The position numbers were made by a program, and so were the translations under genes. Positions 35,701 to 49,100 of a DNA stretch of 64,000 bases are shown here, in pieces. Location of the stretch: contig CM047428.1 in the NCBI GenBank assembly GCA_026168455.1, positions 15,099,313 through 15,163,312 on the forward strand, read 5' to 3'. The notes beneath the pieces are model-generated. The model was not told the origin of the DNA and searched no databases. It saw only the letters and a list, made by a program, of their open reading frames with translations. Position 1 is the first letter of the stretch, and every line of letters starts with the position of its first letter. This stretch comes from Theocolax elegans. Lineage: Eukaryota > Arthropoda > Insecta > Hymenoptera > Cerocephalidae.

Positions 35701-37729
35701 AATTATTTTGGAACGAATTATTTTTCTGGGTAAATATATACATATTCGAGTGTGCTTGCGATCAGTATTTATAGCATACCGAATCGTTCTCGTCTGTATA
35801 ACCACCAAATTTAAGTGGACAGCTTGCAACAATTGCTGCATCTATACCGACAAATTGTTTCGTTATATTCTTTCTTTCTCTCTTTCTTCTTAGATATACA
35901 TCTCCGTTTGTTACGCTAATTTATAGGTTAAGGTATAATACGATTGACTTGGAAAAATATTATCCTCTTCCACGAGCTAATACGGGGGGGAAGCTAAAAA
36001 TTTAATGTAATGTAAACGGAGATTAAAATAGAGCTTTCCTGTGTCTATTTGTACAGCTTTTCTTAAGGTATCTATTTTACTAATTAATCGGGCCTCATTT
36101 ATATACATTTTTCACTCTTGCACAACATAGTTTCTTACGCGTATTTCCCCGCATATTCCAAGATATACATTCATACGTATTTATAATATTATTATGTTTT
36201 TTTTATTAAAAATGACATAGTGTATCAGGTACCGCACACGTAATAAATGTAAATTTACTCATTAAAAAGTAAAATATGTCGAGTGTGTCAAACGATTAGG
36301 GCCGCGTACAAACTTATATCAAACACACCAGGAAATCGAAACGAGAAAAGAGAAGAAAAAATTATACCTATTACTTAATTCTTGTAACACGTGTTCACTG
36401 ACCACTATAAACTAACGAAGAATAAGAGATGGCTATATATACGTATATATATATATATAATAGCTTCACCGTACGGGATAAAACGAAAATGAAAAATGAT
36501 CGTTTAGAATTTAATCACGTTTGGGGATCGAAATCGGGATGAAATACTCTCCTCTACACCTGTTTACGCGGGTTATACGGGAGGTATTACGATAATTTTA
36601 CCGTTTTACCGCGCGCACGCGGTGGGTTTACGCGAGCCTTGCGTCATTATGTATATACGCGCAGCGCGCTCGTACTACGGCCCGCTTGTAAAGGAATAAT
36701 AAATAGTTAGTATGTGTGCGCGTGGCCCGGGAAGACACGCGGACTTTTACTATGATTTATTTGGAACAACCCGAACGGAAAAACGTTTATACGTACAGGA
36801 ATGCCTTACGATCGGCATGGATTTTTCTCTTTTTTTTTCCTCAATCGTTTAATTGGGTTACAGAGTTTGATTACGTCAATTTCGTAGCTTTCTTTTTCCT
36901 ATGTTTGGGCTTCTTCTTTTCCTAATTTTAGCATACGGAGATTGTCTCGTATACCTAAACAGTATAGGCGAGCAGACTTTTGAATGATTTGTTGATAATG
37001 TGTAATAAAAGTGAGTGTAACACTCTTTCAAATATTAAGTATAAATATTATTAAAGGCGAATTATAAGTAATCGTCCTTATTTATTAATACGTTAAGTGA
37101 AATTTAAATCTAATTATGGTAAATGTTATATTTTAATAATGTTTTTACTTAATTTAAATGTATTAAATTTAATTAGAATATTCAATTCTTTTTATGAATT
37201 GTGTGGATATAGTGACTACGATTACTTTTATAATATTTTAAAAAATATATTAATATACATATATTAGATCCAATAAAAGCATTTAATTCTGAAAATTTTG
37301 TAACTTATGTGCGTTCACTGTTAAATTCGATGCAGATTACCAGGTGCTTTTCGAACTTATAATGTATCATTCATATAATTTTAATAATTCATGTACATTC
37401 ATTTCTCACGTGTATACTATATTTACTTTATTTAATACTGTTTTCCTGATTTTTATTTTTTAACAACACAAATTACATACACCAGTTTCTTTAATCATCA
37501 TTTAAAAGCTTAATAAATATGGACAGTTTTACATGGAAGTAATAAATAAAAATTGCATAATATTAAAAAAAAATTGAAATTAACTTTAAACAGTATAGCG
37601 AAATAAAAAGTTTTGGTTGTGCGTATTATTCTCGTAATTAAAAAATGGAATATAGACTAAATGGTTAAGAATTATAAATTAAAACTGTTAAATCGGGAAT
37701 TTCGATGATGTTAATTAAATTTATTTTGA

Positions 37730-38110
37730 CAAAACCGCTCGAACCGGCGCGTCGATGAATAAACAAACGAATGGCGCCCCGAGTTTTTTCGTAACGATAG
37801 CCGGTGAGATTTATTAAGTGGGATTAGTTGGACCATTTTCGAACGTTAAATTAGTCAGCGAATCGCGCGCAATGAGTCTACGATCTCAATGGATTTTCAA
37901 TTGCCCGTAAATTATACGAGAGATGCGCTCGTCTAATTAACCGTTGACTGACCGTCGTAACGGAAAATCGCTACTTGTCGTTCCTACCTTTCGGGAGCCT
38001 TGTACCTTTTCTCGTATATTCAATTAATGCGAAATGTTTCTTACAAAGAGTCTTAAATTAATCTTCGAGAGTTTAAATTTACCCGAGTGTTCGTTTGAGC
38101 TGCCTATTAT
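37730..38110. promoter_or_regulatory. candidate conserved noncoding element
   Basis: High-complexity, low-repeat DNA (cgaaccggcgcgtcgatgaa, ggcgccccgagttttttcg) in the middle of AT-rich intron, with homeodomain-type cores (ctaattaacc, gttaaattag). No coding frame. Called only from composition and motif density. Confidence 0.3.
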
Positions 38111-40495
38111 CTTCCTGAAAATATAAGAGTTTAGTCGAAGTTAACAGTTCATTAAATTTTACACCTCCAATTTTAATACGTAACTACTTAGTTTTTATTA
38201 ATTAATACATTATTTATACTTTAATTCGCCAAAATAAATAATATTAAACTGCAAATGCAAGTTTATATGTATAATATACAGTTATAAAATTAATATCATT
38301 TTTTTGGCTTCCCAAACATTTAATTAAATTATATTTCACTTTGAGTAAGTCAATTAAATTTTTTTCCGTACTTCATTTGCGAATTTCTAGATAGAAATTT
38401 AAAGCTCAAGAAATATAAAGTAGGAGATAAAACTTTCAATTTGAAACGTCTATATTACGTTAAGAAATATTGATTTTTCTTCCAAGTATATTACTTTTAA
38501 CATTGATGAAGGATGACGAGTAATGCACACACGTCTTTAAAATAGTGTTATTCGGTAGCGATTTTTTTTTTGATTAATTTATGAATGTAATTTTGGAGAA
38601 AAAAAATTAGGTAACAAATCAGTAGGTATTTAATTTTTCAGAAATATCGATATATTCTCACCAACTATATATTTATTCAATTTTATATTTAAGTATAAGC
38701 AGCGTAACTGAAAAAGAAAACTGGAAATAAAGACCGAACTCGGTGGCTCTGGGGTGTTATTTAACATTTTGCCATTGAGAATCATAAAATATATACGCAC
38801 CTCTGATTAATACGAATAACTTATAATAAAAAAAATACTATATTTTAAATTAAACATTTCATTAATCTAAGTAATTGAATGTAAGAAAAACACAACTATC
38901 CTTAATTTATGAAGGATTTAAATTATCTCAAAATTCTTGGTAGTAAAATATATAATCGAACGTTCCAAAGTGACCGTATACATATTATATGCGCACATTA
39001 AAGTGTACAGATCGCGTTATCTTTAGTTCCATTAAAATCGCCGTTATTCGGTATGCAATTATTATTCAGTAAGTAACATATATATATATCGAAGGAAAAG
39101 AGACCGATAATTCCTTGTACATAGAGGAGATCGTACCAAACGTAAATTCGAAATTCTAAGGAAACGCATTTGGAATTTTGTCCATCGGGGCGAGGCTGCG
39201 CTTGTTGGAAAACTTGGAAACTTGCATCCAAGGAATTCCTGAGTTTCGATATCGATCGATAACGCGCGCACACACGCATACACACATCTATACTCTCTTG
39301 TGTGTGTACTAATACGCTACTGCATACTTAGGTATCTCAGAGTTTAAAATGCAGGTGAACTTGAGCTCGATGCACATAACCACTACGCGTTATCGAGTAC
39401 ACTCGCGTATTCGTTATTTGCTTTGCCTTTTCCAGTCCTGTCGAGGTTAAAAGGGAAAGACCGAGTTTTGCGTTATATAGCGTTAATAACATTTTTCATT
39501 TGTTATTTCTCTTTCAACGGGGATACGCGTAACGTTGCTTTTTCCTCTGTGGAAAGTGACATTATTATGTAAAAAGATAATTGTTTTCCTTATATTAATA
39601 CGATTGTTTATATTGTTACAATATCACTACGCGAGTAACGATCTTTTCGACGCGCTTTGTACATAAGAAATTAAAAAATTGAAGGAGAGTTATTTTTATT
39701 TAAAACTGTATTATTGTATAAACCGGGGATGTAATATCAGATGTCAAAACGTATGTATTATTTGAGTATAGTATAGATAAATAAAATGTATCTTTTAACA
39801 AATTTAACTAATTTTTACGTGAACATCTATGCACAAATCGTAAATATTTTAATAGATGAAAAATGTACTTTTATACAATAATTAAATAACTCGAAATTAG
39901 AATTTTGTAGTATAAACAATAGTTAACAGGAGATAATTCTCTTATTGATGAAAAATATTTTTCTATATAATACAATAAATTATTTTAATTCAGTCAGAAT
40001 TGTTATAAATAATATATACTCTATTCCGTTGAGTACTCTCTCACAGGAGTTATCAATAATTAACATATCAATATATACATATATATTTTAATATATTTAC
40101 TCGTGTAAACGCTATAGCCATAGTTAGTCGGCATTTGACAAATTCCAAGCAAGTGCAACGTGTAAATGTTTAAACATTCGTAAGCGTAATACACTTATAA
40201 ATGGCGGTATTAAAACAAAATAATCAACACATCGCAGAAGCAGGAAATTATAAAAGTTTCGACGAGTCTCATTATTAATAAGTCGTTAAATTACGAAGAG
40301 AGCGCAAGTGTGTGCAGTAGTTGTACAGATAATTTTGCTTCTCGCAAAGATTCCAATGAGAGTGAGAGGGAGGAGGGTGGTTCACTCCATTTCTTGAAAG
40401 TGAACCAGGAACTACTTTGGAGCGTTAGCTAATTAACTATTTTTCGCGCCTGCACCTGAAGAGACGAGTAAACGAGCATTTCTCGAGACGTCCGT

Positions 40496-40507
40496 ATATA
40501 TATGTAC

Positions 40508-40538
<31 letters not shown>

Positions 40539-40540
40539 CA
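40496..40540. repeat. TA/TATG microsatellite
   Basis: Interrupted TA array. Confidence 0.85.
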
Positions 40541-40817
40541 AGCGTCGAAAAATTTACGAGCAATAAACGTCAGTACGAGTAAACAGCAACACACACATAC
40601 TTTTCAATTAAAAGTCATTCGAAATAGTTAAAAATGTCGAGCTATAAAATCAGGTTTACCTCCACCCCCGTACAGCTTCGATCTTTTATAGCTTCCGAAA
40701 GAAAAGGAGAGGTAGAGAGAATGAGAGAGAAATGAAAGCCCACCGGGATTCTGGTCGTTGTAGTCACCGACATCCTTGCGACTTCCTTCGCGATATTATT
40801 TTCATCTTTCTCTCTAT

Positions 40818-40842
40818 ACACACACACACACACACACACACA
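40818..40842. repeat. (CA)n microsatellite
   Basis: About 12 CA units. Confidence 0.9.
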
Positions 40843-41099
40843 TGCACGCACACACGCATATACACCTAGCCATGTAGCGGCAAGGAAGGAGGTAAGGTCA
40901 TTTAAAGGAATAATAAAAGTAACGTCAAGTCCGCAAAGAATCCCGGTATACGCGCGATCGACTGTTTGTTCAAGGTATCGACGCGTGCGATTACTTCGCC
41001 TATAGGACTAAGCTCAATATATATATATACCTCAAGTATACCTATATAGCGTATGGTAAAATGCAAATTGCACTCCGGAAAGGCCATAAATTTCTAATG

Positions 41100-41170
41100 A
41101 TGATGTACCGCTCGCGAGCGAGAGGGCTTGAATCGAATGAAGAAACGGTACTGCGCTCAGCAATGTGCGC

Positions 41171-41201
<31 letters not shown>

Positions 41202-41350
41202 CCTTACTCTCTTTCTCCCCGCGTATAAAAATAGCGACGCTCCGCGCGCCTCCGCAAACTCTCGAGTCTCGGTTTTTCTTGCCTTTTTTTCTCTTTCTTC
41301 CTCTTTTGAACGCTTCGAGAGTTGATTTTGAATGCCCGTTATCGGGAATT
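41100..41350 (+). promoter_or_regulatory. GAGA-tract plus TATA-box island, candidate promoter
   Basis: A CT tract (41180-41200) is followed by TATAAAAATA at 41224-41233 in CpG-rich sequence. A start site would be expected near 41255, where no strong initiator is seen. The open frames over it are Ser/Leu repeats of the CT tract. Confidence 0.25.
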
Positions 41351-43363
41351 GATTGTCGCTCTTTTACCCCTACTTCATTATTCGAATTATCTCGATTTTC
41401 AATGCTGATTTTACATTATTTTCGATTTTTCAGTTTACACTACTTTAATATACTTTTTCTTTTTTATTCTCGTACGTTCTTTGTTTTTCATAGCCGAGGA
41501 GAATAATTTTAATAACACGTAAGAACAAAAGTTTTACAAACTAGTATTACGAATTGTAATAAATGATACAATTTTTTTTATTTAATATTACAACATTCTT
41601 CTAACTTTAAAACTAAAATGTTATATTTAAAGTTTGAAGAGTTAATTAACTGTGTGTTTTATTAAAATATTAATGCATAAAAAGTATTTTCAAAAAACTT
41701 TTAATAGGTTCCCAGAGTTTCGTGTAGTATGAGAAAAAAAGTGTTAAATTAACATTTTTTATACTAAAGTTTGAAAAATTATATAATATTGTACTTTAAA
41801 AATAAATCCCACATTTTATCTCTTAAAAAAAGTTGAATTAACGATTAAATAAAAGTATGGGTAAATAATGTTTATGTAAAAATGATTTAAAAAACATTTG
41901 TTTTGTGAATATAATGTCAGTCAAAATTAATTATATAGTAAACATTGTTATATATATGGGATATATATATTTAAAATATATTTCTCGAGAATAATCATCG
42001 AGAGACATTTTTTTACCATCTTGGCAAGAGATATACGTTTTTTTAGGTTTGGTGTACGAATGGTATAGCTGTTTGATGAATTAAAAATTTTAGTAGAACG
42101 GTAAACGAACCCATTCGTCACTTCCTTTATTATAGAAGACCACGGGGAATTTTGTAACTGATTCACCACTCTTATTTAATGTCGTTCAAAGAACGATAAA
42201 AGTAGTATACAAATAACCGAATTAATGTTTTCGGAAAAATGCGAATAAATTTGTTGTGACTCTCGCGTGTTTCTTCGAAAAGAATGACTATTTAATAACG
42301 ACAAGAATTCCTGTCACGTGTAAAAGGATACTTTGGTTTTACATCGCGAATGCGCGAAAACAATAATATTTCAAGGTGTAAAAAATGTATCGAAACGCGT
42401 TTGAGCGCTAACCGCTGTGTAACGTACCGCTACCTAATTTTACGCGAAATCTCGGATATCGAGGACAAAAATGCCGTATACGATAAAAGGGAACTACTGC
42501 TATACACGTATATATATATAAACCTCCGCTCGGCGCGTTCTAAAAATTAACGCGAGTTTATCCTGTTAGCCCGTAAAATTTTTCAAATATTCGATTAAAT
42601 AATAACGGGCATGATCCTATATAGATACTTTGTTATTATACTTTCGGTATATTATACGAGAGGGAGGTCGTGAAAAAGATGAACGTATGATAAATATCGA
42701 TAATTTAAGCGATAGTCTTAATCGACGCTGCGGGCCGTTTTCCTTCACGGTTTGGCCGAGAGCCAGAGCTTTCGGAGGAAAAAAATTACTCGGTGAATCG
42801 ATGTAATTTTCTACCCGTATATCGGTTGTCTCTATAGTGGGACACGCGTGTACTTTTATTGAGCGGTCCCGCAACAAGTGTCCGTATTCGACTTACTGTA
42901 TTTACGTTCTATTCTACAACAGTTTTCGCTTTTTCTTTATTTTTTTCTAAAATTTACAATCAAGATTTCGGAAAGCTGTCTGAAATATTCAACGTTTTCA
43001 TTATCATTTTATTCTACATATTTTATAAACAAAACGTTTCATATTTAAATGCGTTACTCGTATCCGTATATATTCTCAATTGAATGTTCATGTAACAGTA
43101 AGTCGCATTATAGGAGGAAAAAAACGAATAATTAGAATGTACTTTCGAAGGTTGAAAATGGTCCGATAATTGGATTAGCTGTTAAAGCTAAATTAACTAA
43201 TTTTCTACTACAAGCAAACGATTTTATACGAAGTCGCAAATGTAAAACGAGTAAAGCTGTAGAAAACGATAGTAAATAACACAATAAGTTAAATGTGCAA
43301 CCTGCCGCGTGACAGTGCTTTACAAATAATTTTACTTTTACGCGAGCTCGTAACAAGTTCCAG

Positions 43364-43385
43364 TATATATATATATATATATATA
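43364..43385. repeat. (TA)n microsatellite
   Basis: Eleven TA units. Confidence 0.85.
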
Positions 43386-43669
43386 CACTGATAGTGATTT
43401 TCAAGCTCATTGATAGAATCTCGATTAGCTCCGTTTCGCGAAATTTGATTGTCCGCGATCGACGCGTTTGCGCTTCTATACTTCCTTAGTCGTATAATCA
43501 ATGCTGCACTTTCTATCTTTTGTGACGCGTGGAATTGTGTGTCGATTACCGATTTCTTTACGGTCACCGGTGATTTCATTTATATTTTAATATACTTTAA
43601 GTTTTATTAACAAGGTTACACCATTACTTCGTTTATAGAAGGTCAATGTTCGAATATTATAGTTTCAAG

Positions 43670-44040
43670 CAGAGCTGGGCAACTATTCGTCCGTTTACGC
43701 CGAATATACTTTATAAAAATAATATAAAGATTGCGACATAACAAAAAAGAAAAAATTAAATGGTGTTTTTAGTCACTTGGAAAAATTTCACAAAGTATTC
43801 GACAAAACATATTCGACGAATACTTTTAATGGAATATTTTAATTTTATTTCTTCTTTTAATCAATTAAAAAATCTTTTTGATTTAAAAAAAAATGTTTAA
43901 AACTTTGCCTTAATTGAAAAAAATACTTTTTTTGTTTGATTAAAAGGAGAAATAAAATAACTATTCGTGGGAAAGTATTCTTTGAATACATTTGGTCAAA
44001 CATCAGTATTCGAGGAAAAATATTCGACGAATACTTTTGG
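43670..44040. mobile_element. hAT-like non-autonomous element remnant
   Basis: Begins with CAGAGCTGGGCAACTATTCG at 43670-43689, matching the hAT terminal pattern CAGnGnTGGGCAA. The interior is palindromic (ttttatttcttcttttaatc near 43,843 against gattaaaaggagaaataaaa near 43,939) and rich in TATTCGACGAATACTTTT boxes like those of the 59.6-kb element. No transposase frame and no right terminus was found before the next repeat begins. Confidence 0.5.
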
Positions 44041-44064
44041 CCCAAATTTTTTGAAATTGCTCTA

Positions 44065-44560
44065 ACATGGGGAGTACTTGACCTCCGGGAAACGGATCTT
44101 ATCCTAACTTTCGTATGTCGTTTGTAATATAAAAATGTGAAGAAAGCCAAGTTATCTCTTGCCAATGGCCACTTTTACGGGAGTTATTCGACATCCAATA
44201 ATAATATCAGTAAAAATTACTTCCAATTTGATCGTTTACAACTTGAAAACAAATAAAGATAGGCACTCAAACCAAAAACCAAAAGAAAGTTGAGTTCAAG
44301 TAGATATGGTTTGAAAAAGAATAAGCTCAAGTTGCTTAATTTAGAGCAAAGTTATGAAGAAAATAAGAAATTGAAGAAATTTTAACCAAAATTTAATATG
44401 AAAAATTTATTGCTTCTTTTGGCCTAATAATCTTTAATTTCTTATTGTCTTCATAACTTTGCTCCAAATTGAACAATTTGAGCTTCTTTTTTTTAAACCA
44501 TATCTATTTGAACTCAACTTTCTTCTGGTTGTAGGTTTGAGTGCCTATCTCCATTTTTCG
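44065..44560. mobile_element. foldback element, related to 5.0 kb
   Basis: The head ctccgggaaacggatcttat, then taatataaaaatgtgaagaa and gccaatggcc, is the family outer module. A large inverted repeat follows: ggcactcaaacc, gttgagttcaagtagatatg, gcaaagttatgaagaaaata (44,258-44,365) against tcttcataactttgctccaa, atatctatttgaactcaac, ggtttgagtgcc (44,445-44,551). No coding frame. Confidence 0.7.
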
Positions 44561-44889
44561 TCGCACGTTTTTAGTAAATTTTATTGAAAAATGTTATCAC
44601 CCCTGCTAGAAATCATAAAAAATTTATAAACAATTATTATTTATTTTTGACTAAACCAACTAATTGTTAGTTATTTAATTATCGTTAAATCTCGGCTAAA
44701 TAGGTAAGACTTTTTAGCTAACAAATTAGTTATATATTGGTGCTGAAAATTATTTTTAGTTATTTCTACAAAAACAATTAATTTTCATTTGCTGAATTTG
44801 AAAGTTCAATAATATAATTTTATCGGATAATAATATTTCATAATAGATTACATATACATATAAATAATTATTATACATAATTTTATCGG

Positions 44890-45000
44890 CGTGCGAAATC
44901 TCGGTCGGTAGTAGTGGGGACTCGTATCCGAACGTCTCGGGTTCGATTCCCGGTCTCTGCCGATTGGTACGCAAGTACTAGGGGAATGAATTTTCACCAA
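44890..45000 (+). repeat. tRNA-derived SINE-like element
   Basis: An A-box-like cggtagtagtgg, a full B box GGTTCGATTCC at about 44,940-44,950, then tctctgccgattggtacgca and a T run (about 45,005). Cloverleaf pairing is poor, so this is not a functional tRNA. The part after the B box is shared with 28.24 kb, which argues for a dispersed family. Confidence 0.55.
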
Positions 45001-45779
45001 GTGCTTTTTTACAAAGATATTGTACGCTGCTTCCGTCGCTGATTAACACCCACTTGAGAGTGTAAAAAGAACGATGTTTACAATGTCTAAATTTTGGAAA
45101 AGAAAAGATACGTATTATACTAAGGAAACCCAAAAATAGTCAAATTAAAATGAATGTTGTCAATTCTCAAGTAAAATTTCAAATATTTGTAGTATATATG
45201 AATGTTTTTTTAATGGTTTTTTACTTTCGCCTGTATACAGATAAGATTAAATTATCGTCTTAAAAGAATGATTGCAAATAGTTTGATTTAATTTTGATAA
45301 ACTCTTGTATGCACATTGCTTACTAGTATGAATTAGTAATTAAAATGAGAATACATTTATTTTAAAAAAACTATACGCGTACGAGATTTATTATAATGTT
45401 TATTCGGGTACACGCGACAAATGAAATTCTAACGTAGTTCCACATCCAAAAGATATACGGTGAAAGTTAGAACCTCTGAAAGATAATTCTGTTTAAAGTA
45501 AAATAAGGCAGTGAGACTAATAGAGTAAAGTAAAATTAAAATAATTTGATACCGTGTATAGCAAAATAGTGAAATTGATATTATTAGGATTCTCGGATGT
45601 ATCGCAGTTTGTATGGCGCATCACACAGGGACGACGAAGAATCTCATAAATCCGATGGAGCTCTTACCGCTGGCGAAATAATTAAACGTATTAAAGAAAT
45701 AAATCAAAGAACGTCGGGATTTAAAATAATGGTTTGGTTGGCGAGAGAAAAAGTATTGTGGTTCAATTAAACGGGAATT

Positions 45780-46140
45780 ACGAGCTCGATTAACGTTCAA
45801 TCTTTATATATATATATATATATACATATGCGAGATCCTCGATTCTTTTATTTGCCTTGTGTCTTTCCCTCTCTGACAGGGAGACTATGTTGGTGTTAAC
45901 TAAACGGTCGATGTACACCTCGTCGGCAGAAGCGAGATGAATCGTAAATGCGCCGCCAGGAAAAGTTAATCGAATACGGCAGATCGCCTCGAGATAAATC
46001 GTTCATTCGTTCATTCGTGCGCATAAAACTTGCGAGTGAATCTAGTCCGCGAAATACGCAACACCGAGAAATGTGTGACGGAGTCCAAGAAATAATTGAC
46101 TCGCACCGGCATGACTGATTTCATTCTGACGAATTTAGTT
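45780..46140. promoter_or_regulatory. candidate conserved noncoding element
   Basis: High-complexity stretch (gatgtacacctcgtcggcag, tgcgccgccaggaaaagtta) with a short (TA)n near 45,805 at its left edge. No coding frame or repeat family. Composition-based call. Confidence 0.3.
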
Positions 46141-47394
46141 GCACCTTCCGTATAACCGATTCCTTAATTTTCTATCGCTTCATTTTCTTAATTACGGGTC
46201 ACAGCTAACTAGAACTGCCTAAACTTTACTAAAATTGTCTAATCGTATCTATAGATTTTACAAAAAACTATAAGCCATTGTTCGACACCATATTTTTTTT
46301 TATTGAATAATACATTTTATTAAATATGTAAATTACTTATTCACCTGTTTATCTTCAAAACTTATTAAAATTCGTAAGTTTGTTAATATAAGTAAAAATA
46401 ATTTGAATAACTAAATAATATTTAGTTGTAATATTTTTTTGTGAATACCGAAGTTAATATGTTTTTTTTTGACTACCAATTTTTACGAATTTTGTTTAAT
46501 TATATAAAATTATCTTGCGTTTATAGTTTATTACATTCTGCAGTAACAAACTTGTTATTCATATACACACACACAATAATATATGACGATATCTTCAATA
46601 ATAATAAATAAATGTAAATGATTTAACATTATAAATTAAATTTTAAGTAGTACACATCAATGTTAACGTCCGTCTAATTTGTGTAATAATTATACACGGT
46701 TATCCAAATAATCACAAAGAGATTATGACAATTTTTAAAAGCCACATTAAAAATAGAGTTTCTAAATATTACTCGTAACTGCTTATGGTTTAACGCGTGT
46801 AATTAATGGGGCACTGTAGAGAATCTGGAGAAAATGACCGAGTCGAAGTTTCGGAAGCTTAAAATAGCACCATTTTAGGGTCGTGTTGACACTGGGCAAG
46901 GTGTCAAAAGATATTCTATTCAGAAAATTTACACAGTTTTCTCAGTGACAGTATAAAAGTATTTCGTTGTTGTTGGTTATACTAAATCAAATTTTATGAC
47001 TGCTAACAAAATTTTCTACAACTTGATATATGTATACACACTTGCACACGGGCCACACACACACACACACACTCACACACTTGACACTGTTATTGAAGGT
47101 TCCGCAACCATTTAACGTTTCATTATTACCATGAGCTTCCGATGTATCCCGCACTAAAATAACTTTCGTTTTCGAACGACCTTATAAAAAATCCGTTTAT
47201 TTCACCCGAGTGAGCCTCTGGTAAAAGTGACACAAGTGTCATAAACCTAATTATTTAACTCGATGCGCGTTAATGATTTCGCAAACGTCAAGACGACGAG
47301 GGTCGTTGTATATGAAACGGTGGCGTCGTTGCAATAAAACGAAGTAGTAATTTAAGAAAAAGTAAAATTTTTACAATACTGCAGATAAAGTAAA

Positions 47395-47760
47395 CCGTTT
47401 AATTACGAATTATTTTACGAGAAGCGACTCGTTGTTTTCGAGTCTCGCGACAGCGAATTCGCCGTAAGGGGTTAAATCCGCTTTAAAAAAAAACGAAGGA
47501 AAAAGGAGGCAAAAACTCGGCTATTCCCGTGCTCTTTGTCCCGGCAAAGTGCACCAGGCTCGACGCTAGAGCCAAAATAGAATTGCGCTCGCTCGCGCAC
47601 ATCAAACAAAATCACAAAACCAAACGCGCGCTCCCTCGACGCTAAGGAAAACCCGCGTGATGCTCGTCTCGGTCGCGGACGGGTTTTCCTTTGAACCGAC
47701 TAGATATCAATGTGGAACCAAGTATATGTACACTATCCGGCTTTTGTCGTTTTCAAGGGA
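47395..47760. other. GC-richer patch in shakB intron
   Basis: ctcgttgttttcgagtctcg and neighbouring CpG-rich sequence, with several inverted CG-rich words. No gene. Possible regulatory element. Confidence 0.25.
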
Positions 47761-47965
47761 TACCTTTGTTATACGTTCCTTCGTCTTTTACTTGTTTTAA
47801 ACGATTGAACGAGGTTCATTTGTAAGACGCGTCACTTCGAGTTTAACTTTCAGAGACTCTTCTGTGACACTTTATTTTTCACTATTAATTGCCATTCAAT
47901 TTTCCAAATAATAGTTTTTTTGTAAGCTATTTTTGTAAAGTTTTGTAGTATATCCAGAGTTTCTA

Positions 47966-48123
47966 TATACGGAGAAAAAAATGAATAAATATTACCCAAA
48001 TAGATTAAAATGCTGTCATTTACTTGTTTATTTGTTATATTTGTCGATAATCGTAGTAAAAATAGAGTTTTTATTCTACTCATATCATTTAGATACTTAT
48101 AATAAAAATTTTCTCTTCGTGTA
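47966..48123. mobile_element. MITE with TACACGGAG-type inverted termini, copy 2
   Basis: The left end tatacggagaaaaaaatg is the imperfect inverse of the right end attttctcttcgtgta. Length about 158 bases. Same terminal family as the 30.72-kb copy; the interior differs. Confidence 0.55.
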
Positions 48124-48279
48124 CATTTAATGAAATAATAGGCATGACAATTAAGTAAATGTAAGTGAATAAATAAATGTTAATAATGAAGTTTAGCTCT
48201 GAATTAAACTATAATTTTAGTGAAATAACAGATATAATTCTATTTAGTGTTGTTTAATTTAAAATTTGCTTGATTCAAC

Positions 48280-49100
48280 CTAAAGCAGTGGGAGTTGATC
48301 TACCTTTGAAACTCGGTACGACCCTCGTTCCGCGCTGTAAACTTTAATATTTGGCACAATCTAGTGGGAGATTTACTGTAAATAGCCCACCACTAGCTAG
48401 CGGTGAAAAGTTTACGAAACCGTAGGAGGCTGCACCGACGTCCACGAGTCATCGACTTCGTAAACTCTATTTACGTAAAAACTAACACAAATCGGTAGAG
48501 CAATTTTCATTACTACTCAACATCTTTTCTCTATTTATCTTTCCGAAAGTATAGCGGCAACTCCTTTTTCTCCAATAAAACTTGAAAAAAAGGACCGAAA
48601 TTCGTTGATTTAATTTCAATTAAATTCGAGAACTCGAACTGGGTTTTGTCCAATATTTTCCTATTCATGGTAAGCTCTTTGCATTTGTTTTTGTAAAACC
48701 GAAGCTTTCCATCCGAATGAAAGCTCCCCGTTGTCGGGTGATGTCGATCGCAGTTGGCAATGACGATAAGTAAGGTTGAACCAATGAATCAACGAGAGTA
48801 GGTGTTATAAATAACGGTTAAAAGCCTAATTTCCGAACGACTCAATCGTGTGCGTTTCATCCGCCGACGTAAAACGGTGCGGTAAAGTCAAAAGTGCTTT
48901 TCAACCGTGGCTGACGAAAGAGGTACGCGAGGTTCTATAACCGCGAAAGATCGAACGTCCAAAAGATCAGAGGATAAGACGCGTTTACGATCCACCGTAA
49001 ACCTTCGTCCCTGGGAAAGTGCGTCCCGAAATTGCATTAGCGCACTCGGTAAATGGGCCATGATGAGATTTTTCGGTCTTTAACCTTTAAAGAGCCAACA
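48280..49100. promoter_or_regulatory. candidate conserved noncoding element(s)
   Basis: About 800 bases of high-complexity, relatively GC-rich DNA (ggctgcaccgacgtccacga, gatgtcgatcgcagttggca, ggtacgcgaggttctataac) without coding frames or repeats, about 5 kb upstream of set B. The most extensive candidate enhancer region in the window, by composition only. Confidence 0.35.

Noticed and set aside
41128..41506. Ser/Leu-rich + strand frames at the CT tract
   Set aside because: Translations of (CT)n followed by T-rich DNA.
44890..44970. Functional tRNA gene
   Set aside because: Promoter boxes present but no proper cloverleaf, and the downstream part is shared with another locus, as in a SINE.
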